The position numbers and the translations under genes are program-made. This document shows positions 1 through 8,505 of a stretch of DNA of 16,690 nucleotides, piece after piece (positions within the stretch are counted from its first letter, which is position 1; the number at the start of each line of letters is the position of its first letter). Location: NCBI GenBank assembly GCA_016926235.1, contig JAFGOZ010000146.1:1-16690 (forward strand). Direction: 5' to 3'. The stretch is from Bacteroidales bacterium. Its GTDB lineage: Bacteria > Bacteroidota > Bacteroidia > Bacteroidales > UBA10428. The notes beneath the pieces are model-generated. The model saw only the letters and a program-made list of their open reading frames with translations, was not told the origin of the DNA and did no database searches.

Positions 1-185
1 TAGCGGATTAAGTATTGTAGAATAAGACATTACAAAAGCAATATATTCCACGTAGTGGATAAACAAATATTTGTCGGACACTAGTGATTTTTTTTTTACT
101 AAATACCATTTTCGTGTTGTCGGCTCCAAAATAAATAGAAACTTGTTAAAAAAAAATATCTTTAAAGCCAAAATAAAAATATAGT
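1..185. other. Non-coding leader upstream of the CotH-type gene
   Basis: No convincing gene is visible here. The stretch holds a small inverted repeat, TCCAC-gta-GTGGA (47-59), a perfect 12-bp palindrome ACAAATATTTGT (63-74), a run of ten T (88-97) and a run of nine A (148-156). The 7-mer TTGTCGG occurs twice (71-77 and 117-123). TATCTTTA at 157-164 differs by one base from the Bacteroidetes -7 box TAnnTTTG, but no TTG lies at the expected distance upstream, so it is only a weak promoter candidate for the gene at 186. Confidence 0.5.
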
Positions 186-1793
186 ATGAAAAAAATCCTG
201 TTTGCAGCCTGTTTCACTATCGTTTCTTTCCATAGCATAATATGCCAGCTTACTACATCCCATTTACCCATATTCATCATTGATACCCATGGAGCGACCA
301 TTACAGACGAACCGAAAATAACTGCCAATCTTAAGATTATTTTTCATGAAAACGGAGTAACTAATAATATTACCGACACAAATTTTCATTATAATAACGA
401 CATTGGCATTGAACTAAGGGGTAACAGCTCCCAATACTACCCGCAAAAACAATATGGCATTGAGACAAGGGATAATTCAACCGGAGAGGACTTTAAAGTT
501 GCCCTGTTAAATATGCCGGAAGAAAGTGACTGGGTGCTTTATGCCCCATATAATGACATATCCATGCTCAGGAATGTAATAATATATGATCTCTGGAATA
601 AGATGGGACATTGGGGACCAAAAACCAGATTTTGTGAAGTAATATTGAACGGTACCTATCAGGGTATATATTTACTGACTGAAAGTATTAAAAGAGATAA
701 GAACAGGTTAGCGATCGCCAAATTAACAGAATCAGATACTTCAGGACTGGATATTACCGGGGGATATATTATGAAAATTGATAAAAAGAATAATCCAGAC
801 GACCTGAGTTTTATCTCTTCTGTTTCGGCAACCGATAATAGTAGCAGTATTACATGGTTATACCATTATCCAAAACCTGAAAACATATTATCATCCCAAC
901 AAGAATATATTCATCAATATATTGATGATGTAGAAAACATAATTCAATCAAACACTTTTGATGATCCTCAATCAGGATATAGAAAGTATTTGGATCTTAA
1001 TTCTTTTATCGATTATTTCATAATCACGGAATTTTCGAACAATGTAGATGGATTTAAGGCTAGTGCCTATTTTTATAAGGAAAAGCTAAAAACAGATGGT
1101 TCAAACGGCCTTTTTAAAGCTGGTCCTGTTTGGGATTATAACTTTGCCTTAGGAAACGCTTCATTTTGTAGCGGGGCAAGTTATAGTGGCTGGGTATACC
1201 AAAATTGTTCCCCTCCAACGCTCCCAATCCCTAAAATGTGGAAAAGGCTTCTGGAAGATCCATATTTTGAAAATGCTGTTAAATGCCGTTTTCTGAAGGT
1301 AAGAGACTCCTTTTTGAACTCAACATATATTAATGGCATAATTGATGCCTATGCAAATGATACTATAGCTGGTGCAAAAGACAGACATTTCGACAAATGG
1401 AAAATTCTCGGTACAAATCCGGGATATTTTAACGCCTATGTTGTATATTCATATGATGAAGAATTGGTAAAACTAAAAACATGGATTTACAATAGGTTAA
1501 ACTGGATGGACAATAATCTGGGTGGCACATGTGTCAATTATGAAACACCTTTGTTATCAAATACAGAAAATATAAATTTATATCCAAATCCAGTTCACGA
1601 TTATATTCAACTTAAATCAGAAGCAGAAATAACTCTTATTGAGATATATAATATATTGGGGCAAAAAGTAATGACAGATCATTCTAATAATAAATGCCAT
1701 GTCTTAAATTTATCATCCTTGCCTGAAGGTATATATTTAGTTACGTTTAGTATTAAAAGCAAACAATATAATAGAATAATTGAGAAAAGGTAA
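186..1793 (+). CDS. Secreted CotH-family protein with T9SS C-terminal sorting domain
   Basis: This is a 535-residue exported protein. Residues 1-21 form a signal peptide (lysines, hydrophobic core, ending near IICQ). The central part, about 30-445, resembles the CotH kinase-like family: an early IELRGNSS stretch (75-82), SDWVLYAPYND (114-124), LNGTYQGIYLLTESIKRDKNR (about 154-174) and GPVWDYNF (313-320), where Asp317 matches the conserved acidic position of this atypical protein-kinase fold. Residues about 460-535 are a type A T9SS sorting domain, with LYPNPV at 465-470, the strand IEIYNILGQKV (485-495) and LPEGIYLVTF (512-521). The protein should cross the outer membrane and be anchored or released. 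Bacillus CotH phosphorylates spore-coat proteins; the substrate of this one is unknown. It converges with the GH9 cellulase, which also carries a T9SS tail. ATG at 186 directly precedes the signal peptide. The family call is firm and kinase activity is inferred. Confidence 0.9.
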   Translation: MKKILFAACFTIVSFHSIICQLTTSHLPIFIIDTHGATITDEPKITANLKIIFHENGVTNNITDTNFHYNNDIGIELRGNSSQYYPQKQYGIETRDNSTGEDFKVALLNMPEESDWVLYAPYNDISMLRNVIIYDLWNKMGHWGPKTRFCEVILNGTYQGIYLLTESIKRDKNRLAIAKLTESDTSGLDITGGYIMKIDKKNNPDDLSFISSVSATDNSSSITWLYHYPKPENILSSQQEYIHQYIDDVENIIQSNTFDDPQSGYRKYLDLNSFIDYFIITEFSNNVDGFKASAYFYKEKLKTDGSNGLFKAGPVWDYNFALGNASFCSGASYSGWVYQNCSPPTLPIPKMWKRLLEDPYFENAVKCRFLKVRDSFLNSTYINGIIDAYANDTIAGAKDRHFDKWKILGTNPGYFNAYVVYSYDEELVKLKTWIYNRLNWMDNNLGGTCVNYETPLLSNTENINLYPNPVHDYIQLKSEAEITLIEIYNILGQKVMTDHSNNKCHVLNLSSLPEGIYLVTFSIKSKQYNRIIEKR

Positions 1794-1810
1794 GACTACT
1801 ATATCTTTTA

Positions 1811-1842
1811 CAGGTATTGCTTGTAACCGTGCTTGTTACCTG
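1811..1842. terminator. Possible shared hairpin between convergent genes
   Basis: The 42-nt gap between the CotH-type gene and the GH9 gene contains CAGGTA (1811-1816) that can pair with TACCTG (1837-1842). An alternative inner pair is GTAAC (1823-1827) with GTTAC (1835-1839). The right arm overlaps the GH9 stop codon (complement of 1836-1838). No strong T tract follows on either strand, so a bidirectional terminator is only a suggestion. Confidence 0.25.
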
Positions 1843-4481
1843 ATTAAAACTTTCTGTTTGTAGGTCTTATCCCCACATTGTATAAATAGAATATATATGC
1901 CTTCATCTATAGTAGAAATATCAATAATTTCAAGTTTCTTTCTGAATATAATATTATTTATCAATACTTTCCCATCCATTGATATTAGCTGAATTCCGGA
2001 GATGTTTTCATCACCTTTCATTTTAACATACAGCATTTGATCAGCAGGGATTGGATATATGCTAATGTCATTAGTGCTGATATCCTGATCAACTTTTAAC
2101 TCCGCATACCAGTCATACTGCATCCAGTTAAGGTTTACGCCTATTTTATTAAACACAATCTTCATCACATACTGGCCTGCTTTCAGGGGCATTTGAACGG
2201 TATTACTTGTCCAGTCCTGCCAGTCGGATGTAGCAGGAAGAGTTACCTGTTGTAAAAATGCTGTATCCAGATAAACGTTAAAATCTCCTGCCATACCTGC
2301 ATGCCTGATAGTTACCAGGTAAACACCAGGATTTGAAACACCCAGATCATATGTGGCCCAGTCACCTACATCTACATATCCAAGGTTTTGTCCACCACCA
2401 GCGTCAGAGGTCGTTTCTGTCTGCAAGCCACTCATATCCCTGTAATCTTCAAATTCAATCCTGAAACTTGTTTTTTTTCCATTTTGAGTAACCTGTATGG
2501 AATCTGTAAGATATCCATCAAGATATACATAAATAGCACCATATCGGTCTTCCGAAGCATCATTATCCGATATGTTAGTAGCATTCAGTTCTGCATTTCC
2601 GGTTCCTGAACTAATACTTAATCCAATCCAATCTTCGCTGACTTCAAGTTCCCAATTTCCATTTCCTTCTATTGTCAATGGGTATTCATAACCTGATTTA
2701 AATGGAAATATGATTTTATTAGAAGAAATACTAAAATATTCCGGAAGTCCTCCTGTAAACTTATTCAGATACTCACTTTGTAAGGCCCCCAATAAATAAA
2801 CCAGTGGACAATTCCAGTTTATTGCCACCTCATTGGTAGAATAACTGCATGTCTGGTCGAGGTATGCTCTTGCCGGCAATAATGATGGATAACTTGATGA
2901 GCCACAGTCATCTAATTTAGTAGTAGCCGGACCACCTGCTAAGAATCCGGGTACAGGCTCAGTGACAGCATCAGCTGTTGAGATGCGATGATGTATATGC
3001 ATCGGTCGTTTTGTTCCGGTACCGGTTATAAAACAATATTGGGTTGCATTTTTGCCCATCAGATAATCAAGGGCTGAAAGTGCAGCGTTATAATAAGCTG
3101 CATCTCCTGTTAAGCCATAGGCTTGCATTAAAAGCATACCTGTACAGGCAAATCCAGAATTTCCACCCCACGAAAAGAATTCGCAAGGTATTTTATAGGG
3201 AGCATTTATTGTTTTACTTTTATCGTCTTTGACCAGTTCTACAAGTTTACTTTTCGCCAGTGCAGTATCAGCAACTGAAGTAAGAGAGTTTCTATTCGTT
3301 ATGAGAGACATAAGTCCCAGAGTATGTACACTTCCCCAACCCGGAACATCAAATGTCATACTGTCTATATGAATTTCATTATAGTACTGGTTATCTTTAG
3401 TTGTAATGTACAACTCAGATGCGCACCAGAAAAACTCATCATCGAAATTTTCATCACCGTATTCACCGGTACCAATATGAGGATATCCATCCATAGCAGG
3501 AGGGTTTGTGAATGGAACATTGGGATTATTTTTTGCCCATTGCCAGGCATCAAGAGCCTGTTCCAGAGCTTGAGCTGACAAAACAGGTAAGTAGTCCTTA
3601 TAAATACGGGATGTCATAGCCATAATAGCAGCAAAATCAAGTGCAGCAGCTGTACCTTTAGCTGCAACATAACGGGTAGATGTACAAGCTGCAGGCATTA
3701 TCTGGCTCTCAAAACTGGCAGCAGTAGTTTTATGATATACTCCTCCATCATTGGTATCTTGCATGGTCATCATCCATTTTACATTATATAAAGCCTCATC
3801 CAGTATATCAGGTATGCCGTTCCCGCTTTCCGGAATATTCAACTCTAACGTATCAAAGTATTCGGGATAACTTTCATAAGCAGAAAGAAGACAGAAAACT
3901 GAAATTCCTGAATTTACAACATATTTGTTATAGTCGCCTGCATCATACCATCCACCCGGAGTTGAAATGATCGTACCAGCAGGCCGCTCAACCGATGCAG
4001 CTGAAGCATGCACAACCACTGCCGTGTCAGGGTGACCTGCAGCCCTTGCCCAGGCACCTGCATATGCTGATAATAAAGGCATTGAAGCACGGTTATAATA
4101 CAAAGCCTTGATAGCAGCTTTTGAAACGGAAATAAATACATCTTGCTTGATAGCAAAAGTAACGGATTTACCAAGATCACTTACTACAACAACATAATTA
4201 CCAGGAGTTTGTAAAAATGAAAAATCGGCTATCTTTACATTTTCCCCCGACGAAGCATAATATTTTTGAGTTGTTAGAGCCCCTTTATATACTGTAGCAC
4301 TTAACGTACTGGTTTTAATTTCAAAACTGTCAGCAGTGGAATTAATTATTGCTGCATATTTTACAGTATTTGGCAGAAATCCGGCCTGGTTTACCCGGAT
4401 ATTATAGTTCAGGCTTTGAGCCTGTGATTCAGGCAATGTAAGGCTTAAAACCACTGATAATAGCAATAATGCATTTCTCAT
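1836..4481 (-). CDS. Secreted GH9 endoglucanase: Ig-like/GH9/BACON/CBM6/T9SS tail
   Basis: This is an 881-residue extracellular cellulase of glycoside hydrolase family 9, expected to cut beta-1,4-glucan with inversion. A signal peptide spans 1-22 (ending SQAQ). An Ig-like CelD-N-type domain spans about 25-112. The GH9 (alpha/alpha)6 domain spans about 118-575, with GGWYDAGDYNKY at 176-187 holding the paired base aspartates Asp180 and Asp183, HHR at 497-499, and Glu551 in NEVAINWN as the proton donor. Then come a BACON domain (about 583-668, ending VTQNG), a CBM6-like carbohydrate-binding module (about 672-791, with IEFEDY at 675-680 and a Trp/Tyr-rich face) and a T9SS type A sorting domain (about 805-881, IYPIPADQMLYVKM). 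All key catalytic residues are present. A Bacteroidetes-type promoter lies just upstream. A run of eight A in the coding strand falls at the BACON/CBM6 junction. Exact substrate preference (cellulose, mixed-linkage glucan or xyloglucan) cannot be read from the sequence. Confidence 0.95.
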   Translation of the reverse strand: MRNALLLLSVVLSLTLPESQAQSLNYNIRVNQAGFLPNTVKYAAIINSTADSFEIKTSTLSATVYKGALTTQKYYASSGENVKIADFSFLQTPGNYVVVVSDLGKSVTFAIKQDVFISVSKAAIKALYYNRASMPLLSAYAGAWARAAGHPDTAVVVHASAASVERPAGTIISTPGGWYDAGDYNKYVVNSGISVFCLLSAYESYPEYFDTLELNIPESGNGIPDILDEALYNVKWMMTMQDTNDGGVYHKTTAASFESQIMPAACTSTRYVAAKGTAAALDFAAIMAMTSRIYKDYLPVLSAQALEQALDAWQWAKNNPNVPFTNPPAMDGYPHIGTGEYGDENFDDEFFWCASELYITTKDNQYYNEIHIDSMTFDVPGWGSVHTLGLMSLITNRNSLTSVADTALAKSKLVELVKDDKSKTINAPYKIPCEFFSWGGNSGFACTGMLLMQAYGLTGDAAYYNAALSALDYLMGKNATQYCFITGTGTKRPMHIHHRISTADAVTEPVPGFLAGGPATTKLDDCGSSSYPSLLPARAYLDQTCSYSTNEVAINWNCPLVYLLGALQSEYLNKFTGGLPEYFSISSNKIIFPFKSGYEYPLTIEGNGNWELEVSEDWIGLSISSGTGNAELNATNISDNDASEDRYGAIYVYLDGYLTDSIQVTQNGKKTSFRIEFEDYRDMSGLQTETTSDAGGGQNLGYVDVGDWATYDLGVSNPGVYLVTIRHAGMAGDFNVYLDTAFLQQVTLPATSDWQDWTSNTVQMPLKAGQYVMKIVFNKIGVNLNWMQYDWYAELKVDQDISTNDISIYPIPADQMLYVKMKGDENISGIQLISMDGKVLINNIIFRKKLEIIDISTIDEGIYILFIQCGDKTYKQKVLIR

Positions 4482-4523
4482 ATTAATTCTAATTTATATT
4501 CCTTATTGACTTAGATGATTTTT

Positions 4524-4553
4524 CAAAGATAATAGAAGTTATCTTTTTATCAA
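4524..4553 (-). promoter_or_regulatory. Bacteroidetes-type promoter of the GH9 gene
   Basis: On the minus strand TTG (4553-4551) is followed after 19 nt by TATCTTTG (4531-4524). This matches the Bacteroidetes housekeeping sigma pattern of a -33 TTG and a -7 TAnnTTTG with about 19-21 nt between them. It would start transcription near 4518, leaving a leader of about 35 nt before the ATG at 4481. Confidence 0.7.
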
Positions 4554-4642
4554 TTATGAAATATATCCTATTCGAAATTGGAAATTATTATATATTGCAT
4601 TTTATTTTATTCTGCTGACATACTGTTGTCACATAAACATGA

Positions 4643-4650
4643 TACCTTTG
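4643..4650 (+). promoter_or_regulatory. Candidate -7 box of the TfoX-domain gene
   Basis: TACCTTTG fits TAnnTTTG and ends 24 nt before the ATG at 4675. No TTG stands at the usual distance; the nearest (4626-4628) is only 14 nt away, so the -33 element is weak or absent. Confidence 0.45.
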
Positions 4651-4674
4651 CTATGAAATTTCAAAAGTGCTCTC

Positions 4675-4935
4675 ATGAAGAACAATTTAATAGGCATTAT
4701 TAATATTGGAAAAGATACACAGGCTAAACTTAAACAGGTTGGCATAGACACATTTGAACAACTAAAAGAAGTTGGCAGCGAAGGTGCTTTTATTAAGCTT
4801 CAAACGCTTGATCCCGGAGCATGTTTAAGTTTACTATATGGCCTTGACGGTGCAATTAGCGGGACAAAATGGAATAAACTATCTGCTGAAAGGAAGCTTG
4901 AATTGCAGGAATTTTACAAAATGGTGAAAAAGTAA
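4675..4935 (+). CDS. Stand-alone TfoX C-terminal-domain protein
   Basis: This 86-residue cytoplasmic protein matches the C-terminal domain of TfoX/Sxy competence regulators. It has the INIGKDTQAKLKQVGI opening (9-24), a helix-hairpin-helix-like FEQLKEVGSEGAFIKL (27-42), then CLSLLYGLDGAISG (50-63) and KW (65-66). The N-terminal TfoX domain is missing. Free-standing C-terminal domains of this size are common in Bacteroidota, so this is not evidence of truncation. TfoX proteins activate competence genes with CRP in gammaproteobacteria; a stand-alone domain may only bind nucleic acid or protein, and its role is unknown. It is divergent from the GH9 gene and lies 112 nt upstream of the M15 peptidase gene on the same strand. 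Family assignment is good; a competence function is not supported by context. Confidence 0.8.
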   Translation: MKNNLIGIINIGKDTQAKLKQVGIDTFEQLKEVGSEGAFIKLQTLDPGACLSLLYGLDGAISGTKWNKLSAERKLELQEFYKMVKK

Positions 4936-5047
4936 GGTTAGAATTCTTTTTGACCAACTATAATTAATAAAACCTGCTGGTGGAGTAAATAAATTATTAT
5001 TCTACCTCACTGAAATTGTGCTATTTTTAATTAAAAATTGAAAGCAT

Positions 5048-5755
5048 TTGGGCAGAAAGGTACAACTGATACAATTTATTATTTTTTCCCTGATTATTAG
5101 TTTTGTATTACATCAATGCAAGAGCCACACTTCAGAGAATATAGTGGAAGAACAGCCTGTAAGCATAGATACGGTAATTACTCCCGAACTACAAAAATCA
5201 CAAGTTGTAATTGATTGTTTTTTTACACTGGGTGAAGCTTCTTCAGGTATCAAAATCCCTGATTACATAAAAAACAACCTTGTTTTATTGAATGTCAGCT
5301 ATTTTGGATTTGACTCATTGGTACACAATGGACAGATTTTGGTTGCATCTGAATTTGCAGAGGAAGTTGAGAATATTTTCAAAGAACTTGCAGATATTAA
5401 ATTTCCTATCGAAAAAGTCATACCCGTATCAGCTTACAACTGGTCAGACAGCTTGTCAATGATTGACAATAACACTTCCTGCTTTAACTATAGGACTGTA
5501 ACCGGATGCAGGTGGTTATCTCATCATGCCTTAGGCAGGGCAATAGATGTGAATCCACGATTAAACCCCTATTATCAAAAATATACAAACATTAAACACC
5601 CGTATAATGCAACCTACGATACAAGTGTATCAGGTACACTTATTAAAGGATCCCAAGCCGTAGAAGCCTTTAAGAAAAGAGGCTGGCGCTGGGGTGGTGA
5701 CTGGTACTATTCCAAGGACTATCAACATTTTTACAAACCCATTCCAAAAGAATAG
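5048..5755 (+). CDS. Probable lipoprotein M15 family peptidase (D-Ala-D-Ala carboxypeptidase-like)
   Basis: This is a 235-residue zinc peptidase of the M15 (VanY-like) type, likely acting on peptidoglycan cross-bridges or stem peptides in the periplasm. The hydrophobic segment 8-21 ends at Cys24 followed by KSHTSE, giving a lipoprotein-like signal although LHQC is not a classical lipobox. The catalytic region shows DNNTSCFNYR (140-149), then SHHALGRAIDVNP (158-170) with zinc ligands His160 and Asp167, and DYQHFYKP (224-231) with the general base Asp224 and third ligand His227. GWRWGGDW (212-219) is also typical. No ATG precedes the signal in this frame: it opens after TGA at 5039-5041, and TTG at 5048 is the first plausible start. 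The gene may be read from the TfoX-domain promoter or its own; no clear -7 box is visible. It converges with glycogen phosphorylase. Family and active site are firm; the exact start is not. Confidence 0.88.
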   Translation: MGRKVQLIQFIIFSLIISFVLHQCKSHTSENIVEEQPVSIDTVITPELQKSQVVIDCFFTLGEASSGIKIPDYIKNNLVLLNVSYFGFDSLVHNGQILVASEFAEEVENIFKELADIKFPIEKVIPVSAYNWSDSLSMIDNNTSCFNYRTVTGCRWLSHHALGRAIDVNPRLNPYYQKYTNIKHPYNATYDTSVSGTLIKGSQAVEAFKKRGWRWGGDWYYSKDYQHFYKPIPKE

Positions 5756-5818
5756 CTTTGTAGTTTTTGCGTATTCTTGGCATCCTTAGCGCGAAATAGT
5801 TAGGGATCAAGTACTAAA

Positions 5819-8326
5819 TTATTTTACGACAAAAGGCTTCACCTTCCAAATCCTGTCACAATAATCCTGTATAGACCTGTCAGATGAGAATTTACCCATT
5901 CGTGCCACATTCATAATGGCCATTTTAGTCCATTTATCCTTGTCCTTCCATGTTTCAGAAACCATATCCTGGCATGCAATATACAAAGGATAATCTGCCA
6001 TCAGCATAAAAGGATCATGCCACAGCACACCATCGGTAATGGGCTTAAATAGGTTATTGTCACCACGTGAAAAATACCCTGAATTTATAGAGTCAATCAC
6101 TTGTTTCAATTCCTCATTATGTTCATAGATGAAGTATGGATTATAGCCACTTCGCTTGGCTTCATCCACCTGTGCTGCAGTTAACCCGAATAAGAAAAAG
6201 TTGTCCTCCCCTACTTCTTCTCTTATCTCAATATTAGCACCGTCCAGTGTGCCAATAGTAAGGGCACCATTCATTGCAAATTTCATATTGCCAGTACCGC
6301 TTGCTTCTTTGCCCGCTGTAGAAATCTGCTCAGAAAGATCGGCTGCAGGATAAATATTTTGTGCATTGGTAACATTAAAATCAGGAAAGAAAACAACCTT
6401 TAACCTGTCTTTTATGTCAGGATCATTGTTTACCACCTCACCTACCGAGTTAATAAATTTGATCATAAGTTTGGCCATGAAATATCCGGGTGCCGCTTTT
6501 CCACCGAAAATAAAAGTTCTTGGAACTATATCTAACCCGGGGTTATTTTTCAGGCGAAAATATTGTGTGATGATATTCAGCACATTCAGATGCTGACGTT
6601 TGTATTGATGAATTCGTTTTACCTGGATATCAAATAATGACGATGGATCTACCAATATTCCCGTTCTCTCCTGAATGAGTTTTGCCAAATGCTTTTTATT
6701 CTCCAGTTTCACTTCCCTGAACTTCTTTATAAAGGCAGCATCCCCGGCAAATCCTTCAAGTTTTTTAAGTTCATAGAGCTTCCCCGGCCATGTGTCACCG
6801 ATTGCATTATTGATAATCTTTGCTAAACCGGGATTACTTAAAACAATAAAGCGACGGGGAGTAACCCCATTTGTAACATTATGAAAATGATCCGGAAACA
6901 ATTCTACCCAGTCATGCAGAACCTGTGACTTTAAAAGCTCAGTATGCAACTCCGCTACACCATTTATTGCGTAGCTACCTGCACATGCAAGGTTTGCCAT
7001 ACGTACATAGCGTTCTCCTGCTTCGTCGATAATTGACATCCGGGAAAGCCTTGCCATATCTCCGGGAAATTTTTGAGATACCTCATTCAAAAAATGATAG
7101 TTTATCTCAAATATAATCTCAAGCAGACGCGGCAGGAGTTTCCGAACAAGCCCAACCGGCCATTTTTCTAACGCTTCCGGTAAAAGTGTGTGGTTGGTAA
7201 AACTGAGTGTCTTGCAGGTTGTATTCCAGGCTGTATTCCAATCCAGTTTATATACATCGAGTAATAAACGCATAAGTTCGGCCACTGACATAGCAGGATG
7301 AGTATCGTTTAACTGAATAGCCCATCTTTCGTAAAACTTCTCTGGTTTGCCACCAGATTCCAAATGCATTCGCATCATATCCTGTAAGGAACATGATACA
7401 AAAAAGTATTGTTGCTTCAAACGCAATTCTTTTCCCTGTGCCATGTCATCGTTTGGATATAACACCTTGCTTATATTCTCCGATTCCATCTTTTCCATCA
7501 CTGCCCGAAGGTAATCACCATGATTAAACGATGAAAAATCAAAGGATTCAATAGCTTCAGACTTCCATAATCGCAAAAAGTTACAGGAATACACATCGTA
7601 TCCCATTTCAGCGGTATCATATGGTACTCCTTTCACCATTTGAGAAGGTATCCATCTGTGACATGTTCCTTGTTCCGTATCAAGATAGGTTTCCGTGTGA
7701 CCACCAAAGTTGACATTTACGGCTAGTTCTGGCCGGGCAATCTCCCAGGGATTACCATATCGCAGCCATTTATCAGTAATCTCAACCTGCCATCCATCAC
7801 GTATTTCCTGGTCAAAAATGCCAAATTCATAGCGGATGCCATAACCCAGGGCTGGTATCTGCAAAGAAGCCATGGAATCAATATAACAGGCAGCTAAACG
7901 ACCTAAACCTCCATTACCCAGACCAGGTTCTTCTTCCTGTTCCAGTACTTTATTAAAATCAAAACCAAGCTCTGTAACTGCCTTTTTCATTTCATCAAAA
8001 ATGTTCAAATCAATAAGATTCGCACCCAGCTGTGGACCCATAAGAAATTCCGCAGAAAGGTAGCTCACAAGCTTAACATCTTTATGATGTAAAACAGATT
8101 CAATGGTAGTCAATCCTCTCTGTATTAACCTGTCTCTAACAGCATAAGATACAGCCAGGTACATATCAATCAAACTGGCATTTTCAGGATTTCTACCCTG
8201 CAAATAAAATAAATGCTCGGTAACTGCAGCTTTTAACGATTTTGCATCCATACCGGTACGTACCTTGTCTTTTTCGATTATTCCATTGTTAGCCTTTTGG
8301 GGTTGGGAGATGGTTTTCTTTGCCAT
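5819..8326 (-). CDS. glgP: Glycogen/alpha-glucan phosphorylase
   Basis: This is an 835-residue GT35 phosphorylase (EC 2.4.1.1 type) that releases glucose-1-phosphate from the non-reducing ends of glycogen or maltodextrin using pyridoxal phosphate. Length matches typical members (about 800-850). Conserved blocks appear in order: AEFLMG (92-97), GLGNGGLGRLAACYIDS (135-151), QLNDTHPAM (338-346), DIQVKRIHQYKRQHLN (566-581) and EASGTGNMKFAMNGAL (674-689), where Lys682 is the PLP-binding lysine. The frame stays open upstream to an ATG at 8425, but that 33-residue extension is AT-rich, hydrophobic and unlike the family. MAKKTISQ at 8326 is the better start. By spacing from Lys682, Phe650 stands where rabbit phosphorylase has Tyr648. 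The gene is monocistronic by position: its end converges with the M15 gene and its 5' side is separated from the next minus-strand gene by 179 nt. No clear promoter box was found there. Confidence 0.97.
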   Translation of the reverse strand: MAKKTISQPQKANNGIIEKDKVRTGMDAKSLKAAVTEHLFYLQGRNPENASLIDMYLAVSYAVRDRLIQRGLTTIESVLHHKDVKLVSYLSAEFLMGPQLGANLIDLNIFDEMKKAVTELGFDFNKVLEQEEEPGLGNGGLGRLAACYIDSMASLQIPALGYGIRYEFGIFDQEIRDGWQVEITDKWLRYGNPWEIARPELAVNVNFGGHTETYLDTEQGTCHRWIPSQMVKGVPYDTAEMGYDVYSCNFLRLWKSEAIESFDFSSFNHGDYLRAVMEKMESENISKVLYPNDDMAQGKELRLKQQYFFVSCSLQDMMRMHLESGGKPEKFYERWAIQLNDTHPAMSVAELMRLLLDVYKLDWNTAWNTTCKTLSFTNHTLLPEALEKWPVGLVRKLLPRLLEIIFEINYHFLNEVSQKFPGDMARLSRMSIIDEAGERYVRMANLACAGSYAINGVAELHTELLKSQVLHDWVELFPDHFHNVTNGVTPRRFIVLSNPGLAKIINNAIGDTWPGKLYELKKLEGFAGDAAFIKKFREVKLENKKHLAKLIQERTGILVDPSSLFDIQVKRIHQYKRQHLNVLNIITQYFRLKNNPGLDIVPRTFIFGGKAAPGYFMAKLMIKFINSVGEVVNNDPDIKDRLKVVFFPDFNVTNAQNIYPAADLSEQISTAGKEASGTGNMKFAMNGALTIGTLDGANIEIREEVGEDNFFLFGLTAAQVDEAKRSGYNPYFIYEHNEELKQVIDSINSGYFSRGDNNLFKPITDGVLWHDPFMLMADYPLYIACQDMVSETWKDKDKWTKMAIMNVARMGKFSSDRSIQDYCDRIWKVKPFVVK

Positions 8327-8505
8327 TTGGTTTAGTTTTAAATAAAAAGTAAGTTTATTGACTTTAGATAAATTTACGAATATTTTAATAATTTCTTTGT
8401 ATGTAAAAGATAAAATAAATAGCACAAAATATGATCCCGATAAATTTGATTCGCAGAGTATATTTTTTACATATATCTTCTTAACGATAGGACTCTTTCA
8501 GTTTG

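Noticed and set aside
71..123. TTGTCGG repeated at 71 and 117 as a paired binding site
   Set aside because: A 7-mer occurring twice in direct orientation 46 bp apart is weak evidence, and no promoter geometry ties the copies to the downstream gene.
711..718. GCGATCGC octamer (HIP1-like) in the CotH-type gene
   Set aside because: It was noticed only once and explained by codon use; HIP1 is a dispersed repeat of cyanobacteria, which this is not.
3324..3578. Plus-strand open frame inside the GH9 gene
   Set aside because: It is antisense to the catalytic domain, with no recognisable domain or promoter; the conserved GH9 residues on the minus strand explain the sequence.
5756..5818. Possible terminator hairpin between the M15 gene and glycogen phosphorylase (ATCC ... 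GGAT)
   Set aside because: Only four contiguous pairs form before mismatches and no T tract follows on either strand.
8327..8425. Upstream extension of glycogen phosphorylase to an ATG at 8425
   Set aside because: The extra 33 residues are AT-driven, hydrophobic and unlike phosphorylase N-termini. The ATG at 8326 gives the normal family length and a typical polar start.
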